DNA of 64,000 nucleotides from Odiellus spinosus (GCA_963920705.1 OY987227.1:27447935-27511934); one strand, 5' to 3'; shown: positions 11,853 through 23,555, counted from the stretch's first letter. The notes: generated from the sequence alone by a model not told the origin. A program made the numbers and translations.

Positions 11853-12115
11853 AGGCGGATGAATACATAATATTAAACCTCGTAAGAATTAAAGTAGTCT
11901 TAATTACCAACTTATTCCGAATAATAGTGTATTAAGGAACTTGAAGACATTTGGGGCGGATTGATATACAATGTTAAACTGCGTAGGAATTAAAAAAGTG
12001 GCCTCGTAAATAGCTATTCAAAGTTTCAAGAGGAGTTTACAAATTAACTAAACCTGGGGCGGATTGATATATAATGTTAAACGTCATATAAATTAAAATA
12101 GTCTTTGTCAACTAA
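11853..12115. repeat. Three tandem copies of dispersed repeat H (~102-bp period)
   Basis: Core blocks start at about 11,853, 11,954 and 12,057: (G)GCGGATTGATATACAATG / TTAAACYKCGTAGGAATTAAA. Copies two and three are closest; the first reads GATGAATACATAATATTAAA. The same core occurs singly near 44,042 and 63,420, so this is a dispersed element that was locally triplicated. Confidence 0.65.
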
Positions 12116-14585
12116 ACTTGTTAAGAATATATTATATAAAAACCTTTTCAAATTCTAGATTAGTTGGAAAAAACTTTGGCGTATAAAAGTAACCTTGTCC
12201 AACCTCTCTTCAATAAGAACGTAGAAACTAATATGGAGTTAGGGGAACTTGAGAGAGACTAGAAGGGCGAGGGAGGTTAAAGGTCGCGTTAAAAAAAATG
12301 GAGCAAGAATGGGTCTCTAGTAATTGCGAAATAATTCTCTCTTTGGCGACGATTTCTTTGTCGCGAAACCTTAATTTCTGCGGGGAGAGATTCTCTCCTT
12401 TGTCTGGTAAATTGATAATATGAAAACTATGGAGAATGAGCTTCAAAGCGGGTTTTTAGGCGGACCCGTTACTCCTAGTATCTCATACAGACGCCTTCGA
12501 TTCTTGTTGTTATTTAATGTTGAAATGAAAGTTTTCGGCAACCTGGGGTTCTTATTTCTTCCCGGTCCGTCTCTTTTCATTTTTCCATTTTCTTTACGCG
12601 TCTCATTCGCGATCTCTGTCGCGGTGGCTGCAACCTTCTCTGATTCCTTTTTTTTTATATACCTTCCCACTTTTCTTTTATTCGTTGTACGAATCAATTA
12701 AGAAAAGTGGAAAGAGAGAAGTAAGATCTGACAGAAATCGTCCCACTCCTTTTTCCGAGGAATAATTACGTCTCGGTGCAAGTCTTGCATCTTTTCTCCA
12801 CGTATATAAAGCGTGTTTTTTATTACACAACGAAGCGCCCGCTTATGTCAATTGAGTCTCCTAGCTGCTCTCTTAATATATTTTGCAAATTGGAATTAGA
12901 CAGTTAATTAATAGCGTGTCTTCGCGCGTTGTAGTTTTATTTTTTTATATAATATATTATTAATAGGATTAAGATTCTTAATTTATTACGACGTCTTGTT
13001 GGATGTTGGAGTAATCTAATTTGCCCTTTGCGTTGGCTTCTATTGGCTATATTAGGGCTCTATACACGTCGATTTTCAAATTAGGTGCAGAAGTGGAGTG
13101 ATAGAAGCTGAGCTGATTTTAGGGGCGGGAAAATCTTACGACGAGATGGCGACACTAGCCTTTTATTTAAATTTCGCCTTGAATATATTAAAAGAATTAA
13201 TTTTTAGTTCCATTAATTTATGCAGACATTAAATATTTAAGGACTATTAGACTTATTGCCTTGTAGCAAGAAGAAGAGCTTCACCCATCAACGTCAATCA
13301 AAACTTTATATCTTATCGTGTTTCTTGAACTGACTTTGCTGACGTGAGTGGCAAAAAAATACATATGGTTGTCCTGGTTACGACCCGGTTTTGCCTAAGA
13401 AAAATAAGACTAACCTCCTCTTTTCTATGCACCCTCCTATTGGAGGGATCGTGGACTATGACGCGCACTCATTAAAACCAACAAATATTCATTCTTTATT
13501 GATAAATTCCTATTTTAGGTAATTCTTTTTGGCAGTTTTAAATTTTTATTATATTTTTTTATACGCTCCCTGGAGATTGTAAATATTTTCCTTCTCGATC
13601 GTGATACGTCTGTTCTTTAAATGAGATGAGACTGTCTCTTTAAAATGAATGTAGACTATCCCTTTCTCATTGCAACTGCAGACTTTGCTATGAACCTTCC
13701 GGTAAATTCGCGAATCGGTAGCTGACTTCCAAGAGAGGTCTTGTCAATTTATGACTCGTATTTAGAAAACTCTGCTGTGTAGTCTTTATAGCCCGTGTGA
13801 GAAAGACAGCCAAACGTAATTGCCATCATCAATATACCGTACAAAAAACGTTATTCCTAATTAAAAGCATAAGGCGTTTAGCCCCGGGGTTGATGTGGAA
13901 ATAATAACCTGGCTTAATTGATCAATTAATCCAACTTTTTATCGATAAACCTCGCAAATTGATTTAACGGTGGTCAGCACGTGACCTAACCACGTTGATC
14001 TCTACCCCTTTGTGGTCTAATATCTAATTGTTGTCATCGTTTACTTTGCGCAGTCGCAATGAGGTTTGCAGGCGTACGCGGGAAACTTCTCTTTGGGTTG
14101 TATTTTGAATTTAATAGTATTACGCCAATAAACCCTATCCATTCATTTTTTTCACCAATGACCTTTTCTAAAATAAGGAAGTATATGCTTTTTTTTTTTT
14201 TCACAACTATTCCACACGTTTTAGGTGTTTCCCTTCAAACTATATAGTTTACAATAACAATTTAAAAACTCCTTGACCCTATAGATATTTCCGGTTTGGG
14301 ATAATGTTAATTATACGTGCCATCCAAGACGACAAACGACAAACGTCTCGGGGCAAACTTAAAGCATCAACCTCTTGGGTAACCATCCACATTTTCTTAC
14401 CAACTGCGCTAGAACCGAATAGTAGAGAAGTTATAAAAGCAAAAACCCGTTTTCCAGAATTTTCCAGAATTTTTTAGACATCTCCAGACTTTTTTTAGAA
14501 CATTCTGGTAAAAGTTACGGACAAATTATTAGTTTTTGATAACGTTCGAATAGTATAAAGCATGAATCCGGGTTTTTTTGCGTTA
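12116..14585. other. Unassigned AT-rich DNA
   Basis: Purine/pyrimidine-asymmetric stretch at 12,530-12,720 yields two antiparallel low-complexity ORFs. A small hairpin CCCTCC-TATT-GGAGGG lies at 13,432-13,447. Otherwise nothing recognised. Confidence 0.45.
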
Positions 14586-14655
14586 TTAGGGATTGCTCTA
14601 TGCCGTGGTAAGAGCGTGTGACGATTACCTAAAAGGTCGGTAGTTCGGCGTTAAT
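14586..14655 (+). repeat. Possible tRNA-derived SINE head or tRNA pseudogene
   Basis: GCTC-TATGCCGTGGTAA-GAGC forms a D-arm with an A-box-like TGCCGTGGTAAGAGCG. A B-box-like TAGTTCGGCGTT follows ~30 bp downstream. There is no matching acceptor stem, so it is not a functional tRNA gene. Similar weak tRNA-like pieces occur on the minus strand near 14,400-14,430 (TAGCGCAGTTGGTAAG) and 36,695-36,745 (GAGGTTCGAGTACC). Confidence 0.3.
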
Positions 14656-15525
14656 AATTTATATATTTTTAATTAACTGTATAAATCTGCGCAAACATAG
14701 CTAGTAAACAAAAATCCACAACAGATATACGATGTTTTTATTAAACATTTTCCCCATAAAAAAGTATGGTACATAAAAGAGAAAACTCCCATAAAATTAT
14801 ATCAAGCTATATAAACCCCGTTTACCCAAATTACAATTCCCAATTTAATCAATTAGATTATTTTCACGCTATCCGCCCTCGCGAGTAGCGGCGGAACGAG
14901 AGACTCAAATGTGGCTATCTAGAGTTTTTTTTATTTTATTTTACGACCACATACCTAGGTATCTCATTTATTATTCAAGTATTAGAGAGATACGATATCG
15001 TTAGGAAGTTCCAGATGCGTCTAGCTAGACTAGCTTATAACCTATATTGGAATGACGCGCGTAAAAGTGCCCTATTATTACGAGGCCTATTAAACTAAGG
15101 CTTATACGTAATACTTTTGTGGGGCGTGACAATCATCCGCGGGTATTAGTGAGAAATGGCTAGAACAAATCTATATATGTATCCCACGTTGCCTTGTCTG
15201 CGTGAGCAATGTGCCCCCCATATAAAAAATAATAGTACCAAATAGAAGCGAATATCCTCTTATTAATTACATTAATGGGACGAATGTATATGATTTCGGT
15301 GTCCACGTAGCGTATGATTAATAAGCGTTGAATCCTCTCTTACCGGTATTTATTATTTGCTAAGGATATAAAAGATACCCCTGGTATGGGCAGGCCTCCT
15401 CTCCCACGAAATAACTCCGTGGGTTGACCGTATTAAAGGAATATTATTATCTAGGAATGAAGTTATTTTTCCAATTGCGAGAGACATTTTAAAGTTTTTG
15501 TAACATAAATATGAGTTTGAATTTT
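14656..15525. other. Unassigned AT-rich DNA
   Basis: No ORF of note and no repeat pairing seen. Confidence 0.45.
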
Positions 15526-15532
15526 ATTTTAC

Positions 15533-15870
15533 CAGAAGCCGATGAAACCCTCCTTTGAAGTCTACTACTCTAATGTTCCATATAGCGTTCCTCTCTGTAT
15601 GGGTAAAATCCACAATTTTACGAGATCAGAGGGGTCCTACTTCATACCCCTCTGTCTACGGAAAATTGAAAATTCTCTCTCTCCACAAACGACGACGTTT
15701 TTTTGACGAGCTCCGAGGCTGCTAGAGATATTCGCTCGACGAACTCCCGCTCTGAAAATATCTACCGTTAGGAGGCGTACGAATCGCGCTTTTTGAAACT
15801 AACCCATACAGAGAGGGGTAGACAAGACCCGGGAGTAATAGACTTCAAAGGAGGGTTTCATCGGCTTCTG
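15533..15870 (+). mobile_element. MITE family A, copy 5 (338 bp)
   Basis: Family A element with both terminal repeats intact. The 7-bp duplication is ATTTTAC (15526-15532, 15871-15877). Same orientation as copy 1. Confidence 0.93.
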
Positions 15871-15877
15871 ATTTTAC

Positions 15878-16652
15878 CCAAAATAACTAAATCGAGGAAA
15901 AAATCTGCTGTCCTGCCTCCTCCGTAAAAATAACCTTCTTAAAAATAAGACATTTGACCCGCCAATAAAAATCTATTTCGATTAGATAATATTTTCCCCG
16001 ATAATATCTCGAATCTGAAGACTCACTGTCTAGCGTAGGTAGAGCGAGGAAAAACTCTCTCTCTTCTCTCCGTGCCCGCAGCAATAGTCTTTGAAACCGT
16101 TTTGAATCTGATGTTCTTTAAATAATTCTTTAAGTGAAAAACATTCAGTTTAAAATTACGCGGAATAATGCGGAAAAAAGCCCATTTTGTAGCATTTTAA
16201 GATCGCTTGAGAATGTGTAATGGAAAAGCGCTATAGTTAAGTGTCAATTAAGGGTTTTATGAGTAACTTTCGTTTAGTCATAAGTATAATAATTAAATAT
16301 AACTATGCCATAAAGCCAATTTCCCCATAATAATGCATTTTGAGAACCTTTCCTATTACCGAGTACGTAACGGATCAGACCTTACGCGCGGATCATTCCC
16401 CATACAGTATAAGTGGGTATTTGCTACTGTACTGGGAAGTCTATGGAGTATAAGCGGACGACAGAACAATAAATTCACAATAGATGGAGCTTAATTGGCA
16501 TACTTAAGTTTAATTATTGTATTTATGGTTTAATAAAGAAGCAGTATATAATAATAATATAGTATTTTTAGTTTAATTTCGATACCTTTCAAATATCAAA
16601 ATTTTAAAGTAACCGTTCTAATTAGATGGAATAAACGTGCGAATTTTACCCA
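15878..16652. other. Unassigned AT-rich DNA
   Basis: A 65-codon minus-strand ORF at 15,887-16,084 is not recognised and lacks splice or start context. Confidence 0.45.
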
Positions 16653-17172
16653 GAAAACCTTTTTTCTGCTAGTTTCGTGACGCAGAAACCTTTTTTCCAC
16701 CAGTTTCGTCACGCGAATCCCTTTTTTCCACCAGTTTCGTCACGCAGAAACCTTTTTTTGGCAAGTTTTGTCACGCGAAACCATTTTTCTGCCAGTTTTC
16801 GTGACGCGAAACCCTTTTTTCTATCAGTTTTATCACGCAAAACCCTTTTTTCCACCAGTTTCGTCACGCGAAACCCTTTTTTCTATCAGTTTCATCACGC
16901 GAAACCCTTTTTTCTATCAGTTTCATCACGCGAAACCCTTTTTTCTATCAGTTTCATCACGCGAAACCCTTTTTTCTATCAATTTCATCACGCGAAACCC
17001 TTTTTTCTATCAGTTTTATCACGCAAAATCCTTTTTTCCACCAGTTTTCGTGACGCGAAACCTTTTTTCTATCAGTTTCATCACGCGAAACCCTTTTTTC
17101 TATCAGTTTCGTCACGCGAAACCCTTTTTTCTATCAGTTTCATCACGCGAAACCTTTTTTCTTCGCATTTCA
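16653..17172. repeat. 31-bp minisatellite (~17 units)
   Basis: Tandem units of the type GTTTCATCACGCGAAACCC plus a T6 run and CTATCA. The outer units are more diverged (CCACCA for CTATCA, GTGACG for TCACGC); the centre is nearly homogeneous. Each unit contains the small inverted repeat GTTTCG-nnnn-CGAAAC. Because 31 is not a multiple of three, the 145- and 169-codon ORFs cycle through three versions of the translation and are not credible genes. Confidence 0.95.
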
Positions 17173-18420
17173 TCACGAAAACTTGATACGTATCCTCTCT
17201 TTTAAGCATTTACCATTTATTAATCGAATCAAAACTTGTATCCTACAAAATCTACATCTTTCATTTAATAAATTTAAAAGTAAGATATTAGCTTAGCTTT
17301 AATCTAAAATTAAACTCGCTGTATGTGAAATTTGATCATTTTATAGTGAAAACACTAAAGAAAACTAATTTCCATAATGATTTTCAAAAGCGAGGTATAC
17401 GCTCTCCTTCTATTATTTTTATAATAAATATATTGCTAAATTGTAGCATCAAAAATTTTTCCTCGTCCATATACGAGGCTTATATTTTTACTTTCTTCAT
17501 TTTGCCTTCAACGTAATTGGGTTAAATTTAAGTTTGAGCTTAAAATTTAAGAACCTTGTGGAAGAAACATTTTATGGCGGGAGTTCAAGTAATTTAGCTC
17601 TTGGGGCGAAAAACGTTCCGTGTGTTTATGTTTTGGCGCGAAACCTCCCTCTCTAAAACTTCCAAAAAGGAGAGCCGAGAGTTTACTTAAAGGAATTGAA
17701 ATTGTACACGTTCTATCCTGGGGAATACTTTCCTCGAGAAGCCTGCAGGATACTCGGGCGCTGAATAGTTAACAATATAAACATTTCTTATAAAACTACT
17801 CTTTTTTTGGAAATGGAACGTTTTACCTAATTTTCTGGATGCATTTTAATTAAATTTAAATTCTTTTAAGTTTTAAAGTTGAGTGTGAGCTTTCATTATA
17901 CACATTGTATATCTGTTTTGGTGTTTTTAATTGTTAATTAACTCGTAACCTTAATTTGGTTAGAGTATATAAAAAAGTTATTTATTATGCCGCTTCGAGC
18001 GCGAAATTTGGCTCCGCACTAAGGATTATCGTAAAAATTCGTTTATGCTTAATATTAAGGTTTTGGAGTTTTAAAAACAAGTATACAATAGGGATTACTA
18101 ATTATTTTTTAAAAGTACATTGAAAGAGGGTTATTTAACTTAATGGTATTTAATTAATTATTTTATTAGCATAAATTTCAAAATTTACTTAATCACCAAT
18201 ATAAACAACTATAATAATTAAGGGTCCTCTTTAATAATATAATTTTATATAAACCAACCTTCAAGAATCATACGGCAATGCAATCGCGTCATTAAATAAT
18301 TAATTATATATTTTTTTTTTTTAAATATTACCGGGGAAATTATGGAACAGTTAGACACGAATAATTAAAGCTTAATTCATTATTGTCTAGCTAACATTTT
18401 TTTCGAGCCAGTTTTTTATT
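17173..18420. other. Unassigned, very AT-rich DNA
   Basis: Dominated by TTAATTA / AATTTAAA words and a T10-type run near 18,310. No supported feature. Confidence 0.5.
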
Positions 18421-18508
18421 CGACAGCTCCGCAGCTCATGAGGCACTCGAAAATACATTACTTACGTCTTTTCGAGTGCTCCTGAAGCTGTCCTGGAGCA
18501 GTCGAAGC
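18421..18508. repeat. Imperfect hairpin with ~35-bp arms
   Basis: CGACAGCTCC...GAGGCACTCGAAAA pairs with TTTTCGAGTGCTCCTGAAGC...GGAGCAGTCG around a ~21-nt loop at 18,455-18,475, with an internal AGCTGTC direct echo. Function unknown; it may be a decayed foldback element. Confidence 0.65.
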
Positions 18509-18840
18509 AGCCCAATAAATAAATACTGAATATTTAATTAAACGAGAAAATTAGTTAGAGTGAAAGGTTTTTTCATCTGAACAGGCCAAATAGTGTCTGT
18601 CCTTAAAACGATCCTTTGTTAACCCGGGCTAACCGTTTCATGTTTATGTATAGGTTATTAATTTTACTAATCTTTAGATTCGTAATCTTGGATTATAATA
18701 TTTATGTTAAGGAGTTAGTTTTCTTATACGAATATATCTCAATCCAACATAACCTTAATTGTTTTGATTTAACCCCAAATTTTTATCCCTCTATTTTGAG
18801 TGAATGTCAATGCTAATTAAGTTGTCGATATTGGTGGAAC

Positions 18841-18969
18841 TAGAGGTCGGGGTTTGGACAAGATCATTCTTATTATTTTATCTTTTATTCATAATTTGAG
18901 ATTATCCGCCGGATAAATCCAATGTAATCCAAATATATGTGGATTATCTTTTTCAAACCCCGACCTCTA
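18841..18969. mobile_element. Family D MITE (129 bp), intact ends
   Basis: Both ends are intact: TAGAGGTCGGGGTTTGG and CAAACCCCGACCTCTA. The TA at each end is the presumed target duplication. No coding capacity. Confidence 0.82.
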
Positions 18970-19389
18970 CGTGAAATATGGGTAGCAAATTAGCGATGCG
19001 CGTCTGAAGATGAATATTTAAATTCAACATTTTGAGTAACAAGGAACTTACCCGCGTTTAACGTTAAGATGAAACATCCAATAAGAAAGGTTTCTTTATC
19101 CATTTGGCTAACAAACACTCAACTATTTTAAATACGAATGGGTTGTGTTAAGTAGATTTAAATACAAATATACCGTATATAATATTTACAATAAAAACTT
19201 TCCAGTACGCGTTTATTAAAGATGTAGACTAAAAATTGACGAAAAACGTTTTTTTCAAATTTTCCAAAAGCGACCGAAAGTTAATAATAATAATAATATT
19301 CAATCCACGCGACGATGTAATTCCGAGTATTACGAGATTCGGTAAAAACTTCTCCAATTGAGAGGAAAATTCTCCGATGTTTTTTATCC
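18970..19389. other. Unassigned AT-rich DNA
   Basis: A short (AAT)n run at ~19,281-19,299 only. Confidence 0.5.
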
Positions 19390-19960
19390 TACACACTGTA
19401 GCTATTTTTTGACACGAGAGCCGCGGAGAATCGCGATATAAGAAGAGTTATTGGAAGAACCGCCGGAGAAGCTTTAGGGAAAGAGTTTGGAAACACGCAC
19501 TGAGACTGAAAGAGAGAGAGCCTCTTCTCCGCGCTACTGGCCCGTTCGGCAGTCGAGTTCTGCCTGGCCGAACACGAGCTCTGGCATCGCCAGGAATGCG
19601 TCGCTCGATCTTTTAGGAACCTCGGATAAAAGGGGGAAAAGCTAGTATCTTGTGGCGCTTGCGCTGTATGGATTTCGCTTCTCTCTCTTCAGCTTCTTCT
19701 ACAGCTCGGAGGATTTCTCCGCGTGGTGCAGTCGAAAATCTTAGGGCGCCTTTACCGCTTCGGCACGTTCCCCGTTACTACCACCGTCACCACCACGTGT
19801 TGTCTTCGCGCGCGGTCGCTAAACGCGTGTTTTCTTGCCTTTTTCTCTGTGATCGATTTGGATCTTCTGGAGACCCTCGCTCCTTTTCCTCTATAGCTTC
19901 TTTCCTGACTATTTTTTTAAGATTTTTTTATTTCTAGGCTCCCCCTAGCGTTTCTTCCGC
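19390..19960. promoter_or_regulatory. GC/CpG-richer block, possible promoter or 5' UTR
   Basis: The only half-kilobase in the window with clearly elevated GC and many CpGs that is not a repeat. It includes GCGCTACTGGCCCGTTCGGC and CGTTCCCCGTTACTACCACC and is followed by a GAGAGAGAGAGAGAAAGAGA tract (from 20,094). A 95-codon plus-strand ORF inside it (19,650-19,937) has Arg/Ser-rich, leader-like content and is not recognised. On the minus strand the block is ~13 kb upstream of the Dscam exon, so it could be that gene's promoter/first exon; this is speculation. Confidence 0.3.
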
Positions 19961-20618
19961 GCACTACCGACAATTTTATTTTTTCGTTCTTCGTAGAATT
20001 CTGGGTACCTGTCTGTGGAATAAACCTTTTTTTGTTAGAGGGTGTAAGGATAGTAGGGAATGGTAGGAATTTCTCTTATTTTTTTGTCGAAACGAGAGAG
20101 AGAGAGAGAAAGAGAGGGTGCTGCATTGGAGGAAAGGTTTAAGTCAGCTTAGAGATTCAATAGAAAATGATATTGAACTTCCTCTCCCGCTTTTTCTCTC
20201 CTCGTTCTTATTATTTTTGTTTTTTTCTTTTTTTCTCCCGTTACGGTTACGATGAAATTGCGTTTCTAAAAGCCCAACTGTTACCCGCGCACTTTTCCAC
20301 CAATTTTTTTTTTTCTCCTATTCTTCTAATAATTGGACTTTTCTGAAATTTTTTTCCTCCTTTTTGTGTTGGGTATATAAGAGATTCGGGTTGAAGGAAT
20401 TCTATGGGATAATCTTTATCGGATATTAATCTCTATGAAAGTCCAAATCATACCATCGAAAACCTCAAGATATTTTTTTTTTTTTGAAATCCCATATCAT
20501 ATCCTCGTTAATTCATCCGTTAATATCCCTATATATTATTTTTCCCTATATAAATTATTTCCCCCTATATAACTTATTTTCGTTACTTGTTAGTCGTTAT
20601 CACGTTAAAACTTTACAG
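19961..20618. other. T-rich DNA downstream of the GC block
   Basis: Many poly-T runs and a GA repeat at ~20,094-20,116. Three TCCCTATATA-type echoes lie at 20,527-20,572. No coding signal. Confidence 0.5.
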
Positions 20619-20900
20619 TTAAAGGGATAATGAAGCTGTAAAACAATTTTCTATCGATTATTTATCATTGAAACAATTTCTATAACAATACTAAACTTTT
20701 AAATCAAATATAAGTTCGAAAAATTGATTTTTCAAACTTAAACTATTTTTTTTTCTTCATTTTCTTTGGATTAAATTCGCGAGCTTGGTGCGCTATCAAA
20801 TCGATTCGAGAGAAGTCGGTTTCCCGTTTTGAAACGTTTCAAATCGATTCAAATAAGGCCTAGTATGAACGCGTCTTTATTGGCTGCATTGTCCCTTTAA
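20619..20900. mobile_element. TTAA-flanked MITE related to family E (282 bp)
   Basis: Left end TTAAAGGGATAATGAAGC and right end GCTGCATTGTCCCTTTAA form an inverted repeat, with TTAA at both boundaries. Internal TATCGATTATTTATCATTGA resembles the subterminal region of family E. The right half contains a family F fragment, so this is a nested or composite element. Confidence 0.65.
20777..20876. mobile_element. Family F2 terminal fragment inside a TTAA element
   Basis: AAATCGATTCGAGAGAAGTC, CGGTTTCCCGTTTTG and GGCCTAGTATGAACGCGTCT match the right part of the copy at 23305. It occupies the right half of the TTAA element 20619-20900. Confidence 0.5.
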
Positions 20901-21430
20901 CATTAAAGAAAATAAATTCCACGGATATAGACAGCCTTTTTATTGTATTGACATTTTCGTGTGTCGTAACCGAACATCTACAAGTCAAATTTATTAGCAT
21001 TATCACTTTCGCAATACGGATAGCTTTTTCCACTTTTTTTCCGCATTATCAAAGAGTTTCGAAATATTTGGTTTCCCAAACAAAATCAATTTGAAATTTC
21101 ATTAACGCTAAAGCCATATCTTATGATCTTTAGCCTTTGATTTTAAAGAAATAAGCTGAAGCTTAGTTTTGTAAGCGCTGAAATTTCAAACTGAATTGAA
21201 CTGGAATGTAAAGGAAAGTATCAGCATAGAGTTTTTTCTTTATAAACAATATTTAAACAAGTGGGTAAAGGCGTAATAATACCTTCACTTTTAGATCTAT
21301 ATATTCTATAAATATTCAACATTCAGCGCCATCTATGAGTTCATTTAAATAAGCTGGTCAGGAGTTAGGCTAGCCTACAACGTGACGTCTCTCGCTCCTC
21401 CTTCCCGCCCCGAGAGTTCAATGCATTTAC

Positions 21431-21755
21431 CAGAAGCCGATGAAACCCTCCTTTGAAGTCTACTACTCCAATGTTCCATATAGCGCTCCTCTCTGTATGG
21501 GTAAAATTCCCAATTTTACGAGTTAGAAGGGGTCCTACTTCATCGGAAAATTGGAAATTCTCTCTCTCCACAAACGACGACGTTTTTTGGACGAACTTCG
21601 AGGCTGCTAGAGATATTCGCTGGACGAACTCCCGCTCCGAAAATATCTACCGTTAGGAGGCGTACGAATCGCGCTTTTTGAAACTAACCCATACAGAGAG
21701 GGGTAGACAAGACCAGGGAGTAATAGACTTCAAAGCAGGGTTTCATCGGCTTCTG
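21431..21755 (+). mobile_element. MITE family A, copy 6 (325 bp)
   Basis: Family A element with an internal deletion of about 12-13 bp compared with the others, in the block following the GGGTCCTACTTCATC motif. The 7-bp duplication is CATTTAC (21424-21430, 21756-21762). The right terminus carries one substitution (CAAAGCAGGG for CAAAGGAGGG). Confidence 0.93.
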
Positions 21756-22399
21756 CATTTACCAATAATGAATGAGTTTTAATTATGTAATTCAAGAAGA
21801 TACTGTACTTTGGTAATAATATTAAAATTATCAAAATGCAGTGTCTTCGTATTGAAAATTATTACATAATTTCACCTGTAATAAGAATATTAGTTCAAAA
21901 ATTAAATAGTTTTAAATTCGTATCTATTTAATAAAGCTCAGAAAAAATATATTCAGAGGGTTTATTTTTTACGGTGATCATCACCTTTAATATATTTGAA
22001 AGTCACTCAAAAGAAGGTATTCCGTCATATCCTTAGTGGGAGCGCGTAGGAAGATAGATTGTTATTCCCCAATCGGAATCTGTCTCTTATTTATTGCTTT
22101 TCGTCGGCCAGATTTTGGTCTAGACCATTAAGTCCGTCGGGAATGTCACCGTGCAACGTTGACCAGTCTAAGAGACTTTCGTCTAAGAGACTTTTTTTGA
22201 ACTTTGAACTTTGAGATTACAAAATAACAAACTAATGGAAAGTAGACGCGCTTTCTTTTAAACGCTTGTTATATTGGACTAGACGCTTTTCCAATTTTTC
22301 ATTACGTGAAAGGAAAAACCACGTATCTTACATATTGATGATGTTTTCAAAAGGGAATAGTGAACTTTTTATTTACCATGGTTAAGATATATTCCATTC

Positions 22400-22830
22400 T
22401 TAAAGGGAGAATGCAACCTAATTACAAGTGATTTTTTATCGATTCCTTATCGTTGAAATAGGCCTAATCCATCGATAAAAAGTTTACAATACAAATATTA
22501 AACTAGAAATAAATTTAAAACTTACCCTGAAAATAGGCTTAGCGGGATTCACGGAGATCCTGAATCGCGTCCGTGTAAGGTCTAGCGACCAATGAGCGAA
22601 GGCCCGTCGTTCGCGCGAGATCTCTACGAGACTTACGTCGCGCGCGATTGGTCGCTAGACCTTACACGCGAGGAAATCAGGAGCTCCATGAATCCCACTA
22701 AGCCTATTTTCAGGGTAAGTTTTAAATTTATTTCTAGTTTAATATTTGTTTCTAAATTTTTTTAATAGTGAATTAGGCCTACTTAAACAATAAGGAATCG
22801 ATAAGTTGTTAGGTTGCATCCTCCCTTTAA
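22400..22830. mobile_element. TTAA-flanked foldback MITE (family E), 431 bp
   Basis: Begins TTAA-AGGGAGAATGCAACC and ends GGTTGCATCCTCCCT-TTAA. The two arms (~190 bp each) are inverted copies of one another, including the shared blocks AAACTTACCCTGAAAATAGG and GTAAGGTCTAGCGACCAAT, around a GC-rich CpG-dense centre (~22,595-22,640). A TTAA target duplication is characteristic of the piggyBac superfamily (also Kolobok). The superfamily call is inference since no transposase is present. Confidence 0.85.
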
Positions 22831-23121
22831 TGGATTCATGAAAGTTGCATGCGGAACTGTTTTCCTCAGTTTCCCCCGTGCCTATTGCGTGCTTCCGTTT
22901 AAATTATTGTTGTAGCTATGGTTTTAGATATATTCTTGATTTTTGACACGTATTCTATATTTCGCGTCTATTTATAGTCTTATATATAATTTATAATACT
23001 CCCTCCTATCGCGTGAATTATAATTTTGTATTCAAATCCCTAAAGCCGCTTAACGTTTTAATCCCTAATCAAACTTGAAATTTAATATATCACCGAACTG
23101 AAACCGTATATTGGAGACTAT

Positions 23122-23304
23122 AGCTACGTTCACACTTGACACTTTGGAACCGTTTTCAAACCGTTTCGGATTTTCAAATCGTCTTTCCCAGATATTAATT
23201 TTCTTTCTTTTTCAAAGATCTACACGGGTGACCCCAAAATTTTATAATTTGACCTTTCCAAAATGGTTTAAAATGGTTTAAAAGTCTTTAGTGTGAACGC
23301 GGCT
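23122..23304. mobile_element. Family F1 element (183 bp), intact ends
   Basis: Best-preserved F1 copy: AGCTACGTTCACACTTGACA at the left, TTTAGTGTGAACGCGGCT at the right, with subterminal AAACCGTTTTCAAACC-type inverted blocks. No transposase. Superfamily unassigned; the target duplication cannot be read clearly. Confidence 0.7.
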
Positions 23305-23555
23305 TAGCGTATCTCTAAATCGATTTGAAACGGTATAAATCAAACCGATCGATTCAAATCGCCAGGAATCGTTTTAAGCGTCACGCGTTCGATTTATCGT
23401 AGCTTCATCTATCGGTTGTTGAAACCGAATCGGTACGAAACACTGGTCCACGAATCAAATCGATTCGAGAAAAGACGGTTTCCCGTTCGCGCGACTCCAG
23501 CGAAAGGTTATGAAAAGGTTTAAATCGATTCCAAGGCCTAGTACGAACGCGTCTT
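23305..23555. mobile_element. Family F2 element abutting F1, inverted copy
   Basis: Directly follows the F1 copy ending at 23304, giving two elements end to end. Shares CATCTATCGGTTGTTGAAAC and GACGGTTTCCCGTTCG with the copy at 7066 in reverse orientation, and ends GGCCTAGTACGAACGCGTCT. Confidence 0.6.

Noticed and set aside
16653-17172. CRISPR-like array of ~31-bp direct repeats
   Set aside because: The repeats are contiguous with no unique spacers, and the DNA is eukaryotic.
16677-17205. ORFs of 169 and 145 codons rich in Phe/Ser/Arg
   Set aside because: They run through the 31-bp minisatellite and share the same repeated peptide in shifted frames.
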